Origin: Euptelea pleiosperma
Lineage: Eukaryota > Streptophyta > Magnoliopsida > Ranunculales > Eupteleaceae
Assembly: GCA_035048495.1 (NCBI GenBank)
Contig: CM068544.1
Location: 8,860,138-8,924,137 of the forward strand
Length of the DNA: 64,000 nt
Direction of reading: 5' to 3'
Shown piece after piece: positions 50,236 to 60,944 of the stretch. The translations under genes were made by a program, and so were the position numbers. The notes beneath the pieces were generated by a model, which worked only from the letters and a program-made list of their open reading frames with translations, was not told where the DNA came from and searched no databases. The stretch's first letter is position 1; each line of letters opens with the position of its first letter.

Positions 50236-50440
50236 CCCAAACAACGCTCAATAATGCTCACTATTTGTGTATTTTATAAGAACTAAAAGCTACCATAATA
50301 TCCCTAGTAACAGGATTACCTAATATTTTTCGTGCAACGGTCTATAGAGTAATTGGTTCAGCAAAGTCGTTGGTTCAGCAGTCGTTAAAAGCAGTAGATC
50401 CGAACACTCTGTTCTAGTGTCATACACATTTTCGACTACC

Positions 50441-51934
50441 ATGCACGTAACCGTTATTCTTGCGAGGTCAAAAGCTGTTTACAACAAGTTCTTCTCTACC
50501 AATACCCCAACTACTACCAACCCACACAAATCCAACCTTGTCTCTCACTACTTCTCCCTCCTACATTCATCCCCCAACCCCAAACATCTCCGCCATCTCC
50601 ACGCTCGTTTACTTCGAACCGCTCTCTACGACAACGTCATCCTAAGTTCTAAGCTCATCTTGGTGTACTCTCAACACAACAACCTCTTACCCTACTCTCA
50701 CTCCGTCTTCCTCCACATGCCCCACCGAAACATCTATTCTTGGAACATTATGATCGGAGAGTTCTCCCGCTCCAATTTCCCCGAAAGATCGATAGAATTG
50801 TTTCTTCAAATGCGAAACTCTGGCGTTGATCCTGACGTTTTCACTCTCCCTCTTGTCCTGAGAGCGTGTGCAAGCTCCGGTTCGATCAATCGAGGCACGT
50901 CGTTACATGGGTTTTGCGTGAAGATGGGATTGGCGAAGAATGTGTTCGTCGCTTCCGCGTTAGTTTTTGTGTACGTTACAATGGGGAAGATTTTTGAGGC
51001 TAGACATGTGTTTGATGGAATGCCTCAAAGAGATGCAGTGCTTTGGACAGCGATGTTGGCTGGATACGCACAACATGGAGAACCAAAGTTGGCTTTGGGA
51101 GTGTTTAGGGAGATGGTCGATGAGGGTATTGAGCTCGATGGGGTGGTTATGGTAAGCTTGCTTTTGGTCTGTAGTCAGTTAGGATGGTTGAAGCATGGAA
51201 AGAGTGTGCATGGATGGAGTGTTAGGGGGTGTTTGGTGTTCGGGTTGAGTTTGGGGAATGCTCTTGTCGACATGTACGTGAAATGTGGCGCACTAAGTAG
51301 TGCACATGGCGTCTTTAATAAAATGCTAGAGAAAGATGTGATTTCATGGAGCGCATTGATCTTGGGGTACGGGTTGAATGGAAATGTGGGTGTTGCTTTG
51401 GAGCTCTTTGATCAGATGTGTATCGATCGAGTCAAGCCGAACGATGTCACATTTCTTGGTGTTTTATCTGCATGTGCCCATGCTGGGATGGTGGATAGAG
51501 CATGGGCTTGTTTCGATACAATGAAAGCCTATGGGGTTGTGGCCGAGTTAAAGCACTATGGTTGCATGGTTGATTGTTTAGGTAGGGCAGGGCTTTTGGA
51601 AGACGCGGAGAGGTTAATTGAAGAAATGCCAGTGGAGCCTGATGCGGCTGTCTTGGGGGCTCTATTGGCGGGTTGTCGAGTTCATGGTAACATTGAAGTG
51701 GGGGAACGAATCGCAAAGAAGCTACTCAGATTGGAGCCTGAGAAGTCCGGATGCTATGTGCTCTTGGCTAACATTTATGCAGCTTCAGGTAGGTTTAGTG
51801 ATGCAGAGAGAGTGAGGGATTCTATGAAGCAAAGGAATGTGAGTAAGGTACCTGGGTGTAGCCTGATTGAATCTGATCGTTGTTTTTCTTTGTCAAACAA
51901 GAATGAAGTCCTATTCGATTTCGAAACTGGTTGA
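50441..51934 (+). CDS. PLS-class pentatricopeptide repeat protein, E subgroup, intronless
   Basis: Predicted 497-aa organelle RNA-binding protein. PLS-type PPR proteins bind RNA one base per repeat, and E-type members usually serve C-to-U editing in mitochondria or plastids. The ATG at 50441 is the first in frame. Residues 1-35 are basic and rich in Ser/Thr with no acidic residue (MHVTVILARSKAVYNKFFST), fitting an organelle presequence. Repeats: P 97-131, L 132-167, S 168-198, P 199-232, L 233-268, S 269-299, P 300-333, L 334-369, S 370-401, then an E domain 402-478 (LLAGCRVHGNIEVGERIAKK ... KVPGCSLIES). There is no DYW deaminase domain; the protein ends 19 residues after the E domain, so an editing role would need a DYW partner. 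No introns, as usual for the family. The target RNA and orthologue are not known. Confidence 0.93.
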   Translation: MHVTVILARSKAVYNKFFSTNTPTTTNPHKSNLVSHYFSLLHSSPNPKHLRHLHARLLRTALYDNVILSSKLILVYSQHNNLLPYSHSVFLHMPHRNIYSWNIMIGEFSRSNFPERSIELFLQMRNSGVDPDVFTLPLVLRACASSGSINRGTSLHGFCVKMGLAKNVFVASALVFVYVTMGKIFEARHVFDGMPQRDAVLWTAMLAGYAQHGEPKLALGVFREMVDEGIELDGVVMVSLLLVCSQLGWLKHGKSVHGWSVRGCLVFGLSLGNALVDMYVKCGALSSAHGVFNKMLEKDVISWSALILGYGLNGNVGVALELFDQMCIDRVKPNDVTFLGVLSACAHAGMVDRAWACFDTMKAYGVVAELKHYGCMVDCLGRAGLLEDAERLIEEMPVEPDAAVLGALLAGCRVHGNIEVGERIAKKLLRLEPEKSGCYVLLANIYAASGRFSDAERVRDSMKQRNVSKVPGCSLIESDRCFSLSNKNEVLFDFETG

Positions 51935-52351
51935 AATGGGGAATAGCTGCAAAGGCAGAAGAGAGAAGAAAAACTAATTCTCATTCAGACATTCTTGATC
52001 TCATGAGGAATATGAGAGCAATCTACCCATGTACAAAGCTGAATCAAACCTTCTATTATTACCAGCTGGTTGCTCAACTTTCATCTATGAGAACTACTAG
52101 TGTGTGGAAAAGGACAAGCCAGCCTCCCTACCACTGTGGCATACATGTGACAAACATTCACGAGGTCAGGATCCACCATTGGGTGGGACCCACGTAGATC
52201 TAAGCCGAAAAATCAATCTACTTGGATGATTGCAACCATCTGATCTACCTTTTTTCCTCACCAAAGTTTTTCTTAACTGTGCAAAAGAATGTAATGGATT
52301 AGATCATGACTAGTTCGTTGGCTAAGGAGATATTCTAATGGAATACGAAAT
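51935..52351. other. PPR 3' flank
   Basis: Presumed 3' UTR and spacer. gatccaccattgggtgggac-type words at about 52170-52250 recur at 63745-63770 and belong to a dispersed repeat. Confidence 0.4.
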
Positions 52352-52366
52352 GGTTGCCCTGGCTCC

Positions 52367-52850
52367 ATTGGGGGTCACCAAGATCAATTGTGACAGAGAC
52401 TCACGGGGCAACCCGGGCACTAGTGGCTTCGGTGTGGTCTTCCGCGACAGCGACATTGTTGTCAGAGGCGTCCTTATAGCTGGCCTAGGAGTTCTCACAA
52501 GCTTCCTCCCTGAATGTAATGCCATCGTGGAGGGTGCCTTTGCTGCCTTATCTTGCGGATGGAAACATGTTTGGATTGAATCAGATTCCAATTCGACCAT
52601 TAAAGCCTTATCCAAAGATGTCATCCCTTGGAAGGTTCGTGCCAGATGGGACTCCATCAAATCTGAATTCACTTGGCTTGCATGAGTTCTAAATGGAGGG
52701 AGGTGAATTTTAGCGCTAATAGTTGTGCCAAACTTCCAAATGAGACTACTCAATGGTGGGATGGACGGCCACCCTTTCTCGCTTCGGACCCTTCCCGTGT
52801 CTACTACAGATTTGTGCCATGATGGCCTGTATCACTTCTCTCTCCCCCTT
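52367..52850 (+). pseudogene. LINE RNase H domain remnant
   Basis: First frame (to 52685): KINCDRDSRGNPGTSGFGVV, then ECNAIVEGAFAALSCG and VWIESDSNSTIKAL, the plant-type RNase H (RVT_3) fold with D of NCD, E and D of ESDS visible. A frameshift near 52680 moves the end into another frame, which reads SKWREVNFSANSCAKL and PPFLASDPSRVYYRF, the normal C-terminal end of such polyproteins. The open frame starting at 52338 takes its first residues from host DNA. Confidence 0.85.
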
Positions 52851-53000
52851 TCCCCCTTTCTTTTTGTCATCTCTTTTCTTTTTTCTCCTTTTCTTAGCTG
52901 GCTGATGGGTCCTCTATCCCATCTTCCCCCCGCCACCCACCCCCTCGTATTTTTTTTTCTCTCCCTCTCTTAATACAATTATTCCTCTAGCGAAAAAAAA
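52367..53000 (+). mobile_element. 5'-truncated LINE (L1-type) with target-site duplication
   Basis: Body begins within the RNase H domain and ends ctcttaatacaattattcctctagcg followed by A8, a typical plant L1 tail. Flanked by ggttgccctggctcc (52352-52366) and ggttgccctgactcc (53001-53015), 14 of 15 identical: the signature of target-primed reverse transcription. Only ~630 bases of the 3' end were copied. One change in the duplication and at least one frameshift suggest moderate age. Confidence 0.9.
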
Positions 53001-53298
53001 GGTTGCCCTGACTCCCTTATGTGTGTAAAAATGTGTTCAATACAAATACATTAAACTATAGAAGACAAGGAAGTGGTGGGGCGCCCTCTAATTTGATAAA
53101 TGAGGTTAAATTCATTATTGACCATTGTTCTGGACCATAGTTAGTAAATTCTTGAATTATTTAAGAATAGTAGAAATTATTCAACAAACTAAACAACGTC
53201 CTAGTCAAAGGTTTGAATTATCATGCTCGAATAGTTCAGGAACTTTTTCGAATTATTTCCAGATTATTCGGCTTTGAACATGAAAAATCATTCTATAA

Positions 53299-56213
53299 GG
53301 CTGCGTTTGGTTCGTGAAAAATATGAATTTTGGAGACCATTTTTTCCTGCAAATTTTCGAAATGCTTGTTTGGTTCGTTCTAGGAAAAAAAACTCATGAA
53401 TAAAAATAAACTTTGGAAAAATAAAATAGGAAAACCAACAGACCGAAATAAAGTCAATCTGTTGATTTTTCGAAGTTGTACCATGACTTTATTTTACCCT
53501 AAGGCTCAATACTATGAATAATGTTTTCATATCCAGACCGGTCATCAAACCGGTTAAGGGACCAGTACACTGGGTTACCGGTTCAACCGTCGGGTCGACT
53601 AGGTCAACCCACCACATGGCAACTCTTTGGGGCCCACCAACTAGGGGTTTCAATTTTATCTATTTAACCAGAACCGAATCCAAACCAGAACTGAAAAATA
53701 CCGGATCCACATTTTTGGGAACCGACTAAAAAGAAATTAAAATCGAAACTGAATTGAAAATAATGGTTCCAGTTCTGGGTAGTTTAATAAAGACTCGAAA
53801 CCGATAGGAACCCGAACCGAGCCGATAGGAACCGGAGCCAATATATAAATATAGTGTTTAAAATGTCATATTATCAGTATTGGAACCAATATACCCGAAA
53901 CTGAAACCGAAATCGAAACCGAAGCCGAAACCGATCAGAACCAAATTATCGGTTCGGGTTCCAAATCCATCATTTTGAAAACCAAAACCATTTGTTCCAA
54001 TTCCGGACACCTTAGAAACCAACCCGTTCACACCTCTACCACTAAACCATGAATGTTTTGCCCGTCCCTTGGTGGACAAAACCGGTTCGTGGGTTATCGA
54101 TTCGACTACCGGGTCAGCTGGGTCAACCTGCTACATGGCAACTCTTTAGGGCCCACTAATCCATGAATGTTTTGCATGCCCCTTGGTGGACCACCCCACG
54201 TCATCGGTTCAACATGTGTCTAGGTCAGGCAGGTCACCGATTCAATTGGTCGAGTTGACTAGGTCAACCCACCAGATGGCAACTCTTTGGCCCCCACTAA
54301 TCCATGAATGTTTTGCATGTCCCTTGGTGGATGATGGACAATTTTTTGCTCGATCGTTGTAATTTATTGTCAAATCAAATCCAAAATCTGCAAAAAATCA
54401 AATTAACAATTTAAGTATAGTGCAAATATAAAGATCAAACCACAGAGAGGGGTGATGAAAAATGAAGTAACTTGATCAAACAAATAATTCTAACAAAAAA
54501 AATGCTTTATAACTTTAATTTTAGAGAATGAGTTTTTACCAATCATCAATAGAGGTTGTCAATCTCTCTAATGACCAGAAAACATTATACTTGATAATCA
54601 AAACTAAACTAAAAAGGAAAAAGAAAAAATTACAATAAGAACAAATAAACGACTAAAATAAATAAATAAAAAATGGAAAAGAGAACCAATGTTAGGAGAA
54701 AACTGTAGCTGTAAGATGTGCGTAGTCAAGAAAGATCGTCAGTCAAAAAGCAGCCAAAAGAAGAACTCCATTCATCGTCCATTGAATGTCCTTTTATATG
54801 TTAGGATGTGCAACATTCTTTCCATCTTTAGTAAATTATGACTTTCTTTTCTTAGAAAATTATTTTCAAAGATGAAAATAATTATATAAAATATATTTTT
54901 CTTTTATCAATAAAATCACTCAATAAATTATTCTTTTAAAACTTCATTTTGAAAATCAATAAAATATTCTTTTATTTTTCAATATAGAATCAATCACTAA
55001 TTTATTATTTTAAAACTTCCTTTTGAAAATCAATGAAATGTTCTTTTATTTTTCAATATGGAATCAATCACTAATTTATTATTTTAAAACTTCTTTCTGA
55101 AAACCAATGAAATATTCTCTTATTTTTCAAAAAGAATTTTTCTTTTGATAAAATATTTATTTCTTAAATTTTTCATCATTTTTAAATTTCAAAACCAAAA
55201 CTATCATTTTATTTTTGGAAAACTATCCTCGTGCATTTTGTAACTTGGACCGTTCATTTTGTTGTAATCTCAACCACCTTAGTCCATGCTTAGTCCACCA
55301 ACTTGACCCACTACATTGGCCCACTTCTTAACCCAATTTCTTCGTCTATTCTTCTGGCCCAATGTCTTCTCCCATCTTCTTAGCCCGTCAATGTAGTTTA
55401 CCCTTTTGCTCAAATTTGAGCTTCTGTACATAAGCTTTTGGGCTTAGAATTATGCTTGCTTTAGTCTTGGGCTCGAGTACCTAATGAAATAAGATTATTA
55501 ATATAAAATAATTGTCTATTATTAAGAAAAATTTAATATACAATTGGTAAAAAGATAATATCATGTTTTTTATGTAAGTTGAGGATTTGTGTAGGATAAT
55601 TCTAATAATCAACTAAGAAAATTTGAGTAAAAATGAATAAAATGATGACTTGTCAGTGAACTACCATAGGTCAACCCATGTCTGGGTCAGCCGACTCACT
55701 GCTCCAATTGGCCAGGTCGGATGGGTTAAAAGACTGTGAACGGTTTTTTTAAAGATTATTGGGTCGGGATCAACCTAACTGGGTTTTGTGATTGGGTGAT
55801 TGATTCGACCGATCGGGCTAGACCAAGTTTAATTAATAACATTGACAATGACAACTCCTTCCTCACCTCTCTTTTCAACTAGGTAACATTCTTCGTGTTC
55901 ATCGTTCTCTTTCGACGCCGTGCAAGAATCCGTGGCCATAAGACAAGACAGAGTACCTTATTGGCGCCTTCGTATGAGAGAAATTGTTCTCTCTCCTTAG
56001 ATATATATATGGCATAATTTGTTCGAGCTTCCCCTCACTCTTCAATAGCCACATCACCGAGCCATAATCATTTTTTCTGAAATTTTTTTGAATTTTTAAT
56101 TATCATTGTCAAGTAAAATTTTGTTTTTATAGGTTATGACTTTTCTAGGAAAAGTCTGTGACCTGGAAAAAATAGAACCCAGAATTTAAATTTTCCGTGA
56201 ACCAAACGCAGCC
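53299..56213. mobile_element. Inverted-repeat element (GGCTGCGTTTGGTTC ends) nested in the hAT-like MITE
   Basis: Left ggctgcgtttggttcgtgaa and right ttccgtgaaccaaacgcagc are inverted. The uninterrupted relative at about 8955 reads ttttataagataaaaagtta, so the insertion point is clear, but the target duplication is only two to three bases. Inside are diverged direct repeats (ggtcgactaggtcaaccca, atggcaactctttgg, ccatgaatgttttgcatg) at about 53570-53645, 54055-54195 and 54200-54331, an aaccgaaaccga-rich stretch at 53655-54000 and the solo LTR at 54332-55655. No transposase. Confidence 0.65.
54332..55655 (-). mobile_element. Solo LTR, same family as 43262-44493
   Basis: On the minus strand it reads TGACAAGTCATCATTTTATT ... 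TTGTCCATCA and is alignable with the 5' LTR at 43262-44493 along its length. Flanks gtgga (54327-54331) and gtgaa (55656-55660) match at 4 of 5, and no internal region follows on either side, so it is a solo LTR left by recombination. Confidence 0.85.
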
Positions 56214-56361
56214 AAGATAAACAAAAATTGTCAATATTTTGCTCTTTTTTTTCCTTTTTCTTTTCAAAATTACTTTCGCTGAAATTGGACAAACCCAAAT
56301 TATATTCGAACATTTCCTATACCGCATTTTTGCCACCCCGATTGCTAACTATGTTCTGGAC

Positions 56362-58525
56362 AATGAGGTGACTTTGCCTTTACACCTCACCCTTATAGTA
56401 ATCCACTTGTTTTGCTACCTCTCTCCCCTCGTGCCAAGCTTCAGCCCAATAGCCTACTGCCAAGTGGCTAGGAAAGAAAAAAGATGACTTGAACGGAAAA
56501 ATGAGGCATGTCCTACTTTTCTAAATACAAAATATGGGCAAAACCTGTGCAGGACCATTAGCTGAAAATTGCTACATGGCAGAGTGAGGTGTAAAGACAT
56601 GTGAACCCTTTGGGCCCTCCACCTTACTCCTCTGATGAAACCTTCTCCCATGGATGTTATCTAAGTATGGCTATCAATGGACCGGGCTTGCCTTGGCATT
56701 TTTTTGCAACAATGTAGGCCCAAGTCTTTAGGTCGGACTAAACTTTGCTGAGCCCAAGTAAAGGCTCAATCCATAAATGGAGAAATGCTTTCTGATGCCA
56801 TTGAAGTTCTTATCCGAATGGGATATTGAGAACAAATTTGTTTGAAGTAAATTTAAAACATTGTTATGCCAATGACCCCGTCAGTTTGTTCCTAGTAGTA
56901 ATCCTTGAGCCTTAATTCCATCAAGGCCACCTGCATAACAGTCCACTTGGATCTAGCCCACTTCCTTCTCATCCCACCCTTGAACCTGACAAAATCTCAC
57001 CCTTTTTCTTCACCATCCCCTCCACACATCATCCTCTTCTTCCTGCTGAACCAAGGAAAGAACCTCCACCGAACAACTTCTTTCTGACAAGTTTGTTCAT
57101 CCCCGCAATTCAATGATCAACACCATCCATGCCAATCAACTATGCTTTCCAACTATGACTGCCGATCAACTCTTCTTTCCTACAAGGAGAAAACTCAATT
57201 TTGGGTGTGTTTCAAGCATGGTTCCATCTGGTCCAGATCCAAGCCCCATATCGCTCCTTTGTCTCAAGAAGTGGAGATCCAACCCAGGATCGTCCAATAC
57301 CTCAGAACATGCTTGCAACACTTGGGAGTGAATCGCACAGGGTATTGTATCCTCTTACAATGTTCACATAACAAATATCAGTAAGAAAAATAGAACTAGC
57401 TCTTAACAACATTCTGATAAGAACCAAACTGACCCTAGACACCTCTGACATTGTCAGTAATTTTTAAGCCACTTTCTGAGGCCCGAAATGATGGAAATCT
57501 CCAAAGAAAAAATGTAGATATAAGCAAATCTCAAAAAGAAATTTGAATTGAGAAGTTATGCTTTCTGTAATCCACTTCATCAAAGTACTTGTAACAGAAA
57601 ACAGATTAATGACAAACTTGCAACAAAGAGATGGATAATAAAACATTCTAATCTAACTTACCGAGGCTTACTTTCGATCATTCTCTCTTTTTTTTGGTTG
57701 GATTTCAGTCTAAAGGCTTCAGTGTCGATCCATTAATTTTAATGATCAGAAATGTGTCGAACCATCCAAGAAAGATATTTGTAGGCTGCATCTGACACTA
57801 CCACTCAATTAGCTGTAAGCAGGAGATGGTTCAGCAGATTGGATGAGCACCCAATATATCAAACTGTTTCGAAAGGTTGAAAAACTATATCCAGTGTTCC
57901 TTCTATGAATTTAAGGACATGTTAAAAACTCAATTACCCTTTGTTTTTCAGATAGTGACAATTTTTGGATCATTTGGCAAACCGAGTCAGGAAGAGTACT
58001 TACAGAAGGCCAGAAACCATTATTAATTTCAGTGCTATAATGACTCATTAAAACCATGATATAGATACACCACAAGCCAATGTGATAATCAGACTCCCTT
58101 GCAGTGCAAAAGGCTAAGCAAAGGCAGCCATAAAGCTGAAAGAATATGAGAGCACTCTCATACAATCCAATTGATAAAACATTTAAAGTTGCGTTGTTAA
58201 TCAGGCACTCGAACCAGAAAAGAAAGGGAGATATCCTAATTTATCAACTAATGACTCAAGCTCTAAAGCGAAAACCATGGCTTCAAATCACCAGGTCATC
58301 TATGGCTACTAAAGTTGTGGCGGCAGCCACGTGTTCTCAAATGCTGTGAGACTAATTCGAGACAAAATACAAAACTGAATTCTTTTTCTTCTACGTTCAA
58401 CACATCTACATATATAAAACTCACTGAGCTGCTGGGAACAATAAGCTCAAAGCCAACTCATGAACAACGCCGAGCCAGTAAAACAGCAGCAGGTCGAGAA
58501 GAAACAATAAACCCGTTTTCTTAAC
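56362..58525. other. Spacer between the repeat nest and TOM40, including its 3' UTR
   Basis: No gene recognised. The TOM40 3' UTR must occupy the upper part, but no poly(A) signal was pinned down. ORFs at 57113-57384 have no clear domain. Confidence 0.4.
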
Positions 58526-60903
58526 CTACTCTCCTACTGTCAACCCGAAACCGAATTTGTAGTCTTTCTTCCGATGATCGATCTGCAAGCAAGTAAAACA
58601 CCAATAAATGGATAAAAGCTTCAAAACAACAAAGCCTCAGCCATGGCACCAGGGGGGAAATGGGGGAAAATTTTGCTTGACAAAAACTGGGGAACTATCA
58701 AGAAGACAGAAACGTGGTCCTCCCTATAGGGTGTATGGGTAGCAAACAGACCATTTGAAGTCACAGCTACATGTCCTCTAGATAAACAAGAAATCAGCCC
58801 CATTGGATGGTCATAACCATCTAATCCAAAGACTTTTCTGAGACCATTGGCAATTTTTTCCAAATACCCAAAAGAATGCTATAGATTGGATGGTTACGTA
58901 TAGCTGAATGGACTAATGTAGCTAGGGGATTTCCTAGATGAGAACCATCAGACTAAGTGTCCTGTGACCACTGCATGAACATACAGGACTTCCCTCTTTT
59001 CAAGATACCCCAGGTTTCCTTTCTTTTGTTTTGTTTGAGAAGATTTTCCACTTCTGGAATCCATTTTTACTCCATCATGACGAGTCATACAAAACCCTGT
59101 GCAGGAGCTCAGACACCTTGAAACAATGAAAAGGAAGCATTAATTAACATCCATTGGTGGTTCTTACCTCTGCAGAAAGAATAAAATTGAGACCCATATT
59201 CAATCGCTCTTCCAGAAAAGCAGCCGTGCAGCCATTGGAATCAACTTTCCCTCTTAGACGACACTACCAACAACCACAAGCATTAGTCGCATAAAAACAT
59301 AAAATAGTCTGTATTCGTCCTCTAATAGAGATGCAGCTTTGAAGTTTCATATTACAAATGCAAGCATAGATATTTCACCTGGATGAGACCAAGGAATAGA
59401 CAAGCTTCCATGACCCAATAACACGAAAGCATTTGGACATGACAGCACCAGTTTTACATGGCAGATAATCTAGAAATGCCTACTTTTACGAGATTAAAGA
59501 TAAGAAAAATGCTGTTTGGGTCGGTCCTACACATTAGCTACAAGCATAGTGAGTACTTTCTCAGTACCCAGGAACAGAATCTAATTGGTTGAGACACCAC
59601 ACAACTTCCAACATTAAGCGAAGAAAAGTAATGCAATTCCTGAGTATGACATGGTCAGAAAAAACGTATAGGAATGCTTTTTGATCAACAATCATCTCCA
59701 TTTGTTAGCACAAGTTGTATGATCCTTCTTAGACCAGTCGCTATTTTAATTGTATGCACATATGTCAGCTTTGGATATTGATTGCAGAATGAGTTAAACA
59801 CAGATTTTCATTCAAGGGCGGATTTTCATTCAAGGGCGGAAGCACGGAAGTGTTGGTTCTCAAAAAGTTTGGTGGTGGCAGTGGTTAGAAAGCACCTATT
59901 TATCACATAAGAAGAAAATAAATGTGTCCAATTTAATATCATTCTATAAATATAAATACAAAAAAAAAAAAAAAATATGAAGTTCAGCTTATTTGCTAAT
60001 TGTACTTTTCTGGTAATTAACTATTATGATTTATGTTACATAATGAGAGGTGTATGCAAGGGAAGAGAGTTCTCTAACATACAAAAAGTGTATGTGGACC
60101 CTGGTACAAGTTAATCAGTTGAGTTCCCTCATGTAGTTTTGCACCTTTTTAGCTAAGAAATCCGCAATATCATTTGTACTTCTCAAGGTATGCAAGAACA
60201 TGATTGTCTAACTCTGACTAACTTCCTTATATGGTCTATTAAGTGAGCTAGTATCCACAGGTCTTCCTTCCTGCCTGTTGCCTAGAGGTGCAACTCAGGG
60301 AGATTGGGTTGGGTTGGGGGCCAATCCAAGCTCAAGGCCGAGGTGTTCAACCCAAGCCCAGCCTGAGCTACTCATCACACAATCCAAATCCAACTTGGTT
60401 TGGGTCAGTTTAGGTACATCTCTGCAACATTATGAACCCTAGAAAGAGCCTCATAAACCCTAAATACACCACGAACCTTGACAACCCAAAAGACCCTAAC
60501 AACACCATATACCCTAACAAAGGAACTAAAAAAGAAAACTACTACACAAAACACAAAAGACGCAGAAGGACTTGCATCAGCCAAAAGACAGCAAATGGGG
60601 TCAGCTTCATCCAAAAGAAGCAATTATTCAAGACGACTACGATGAGTCAGGCCACCTTGGTTCTAATGGAAGAGAATTGAGGCAGATAATGATCACCTTT
60701 GTTCCGATGGAAGAGAATTGAGTACAAGGAGATAAGGATTGTGAAGAAATTAACAACCTGAATCGCTCTCCGAGATCATATGTTTAGACAACGGAGACGT
60801 GTGTAAGGAGACGACACTTGCCCACACACACACACACACACACCAGGACCAGGCCACAAACTCCTCCGAAACCTCCTCTAAACTTAGTTATTGACCCGAT
60901 CAA

Positions 60904-60944
<41 letters not shown>

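Larger units (their letters stand above)
53136..56353. mobile_element. hAT-like MITE (CATAGTTAG ends) interrupted by nested insertions
   Basis: Ends catagttagtaaattcttg and ccccgattgctaactatg, flanked by perfect ttctggac at 53128-53135 and 56354-56361. Its own sequence is only 53136-53298 plus 56214-56353 (about 300 bases), matching the uninterrupted 261-base copy at 8809-9069 across the break (gaacatgaaaaatcattctata then agataaacaaaaattgtcaa). Confidence 0.8.

Noticed and set aside
57113..57384. Two overlapping frames that might be a LINE or gene fragment
   Set aside because: No conserved motif could be recognised and no target duplication or tail was found.
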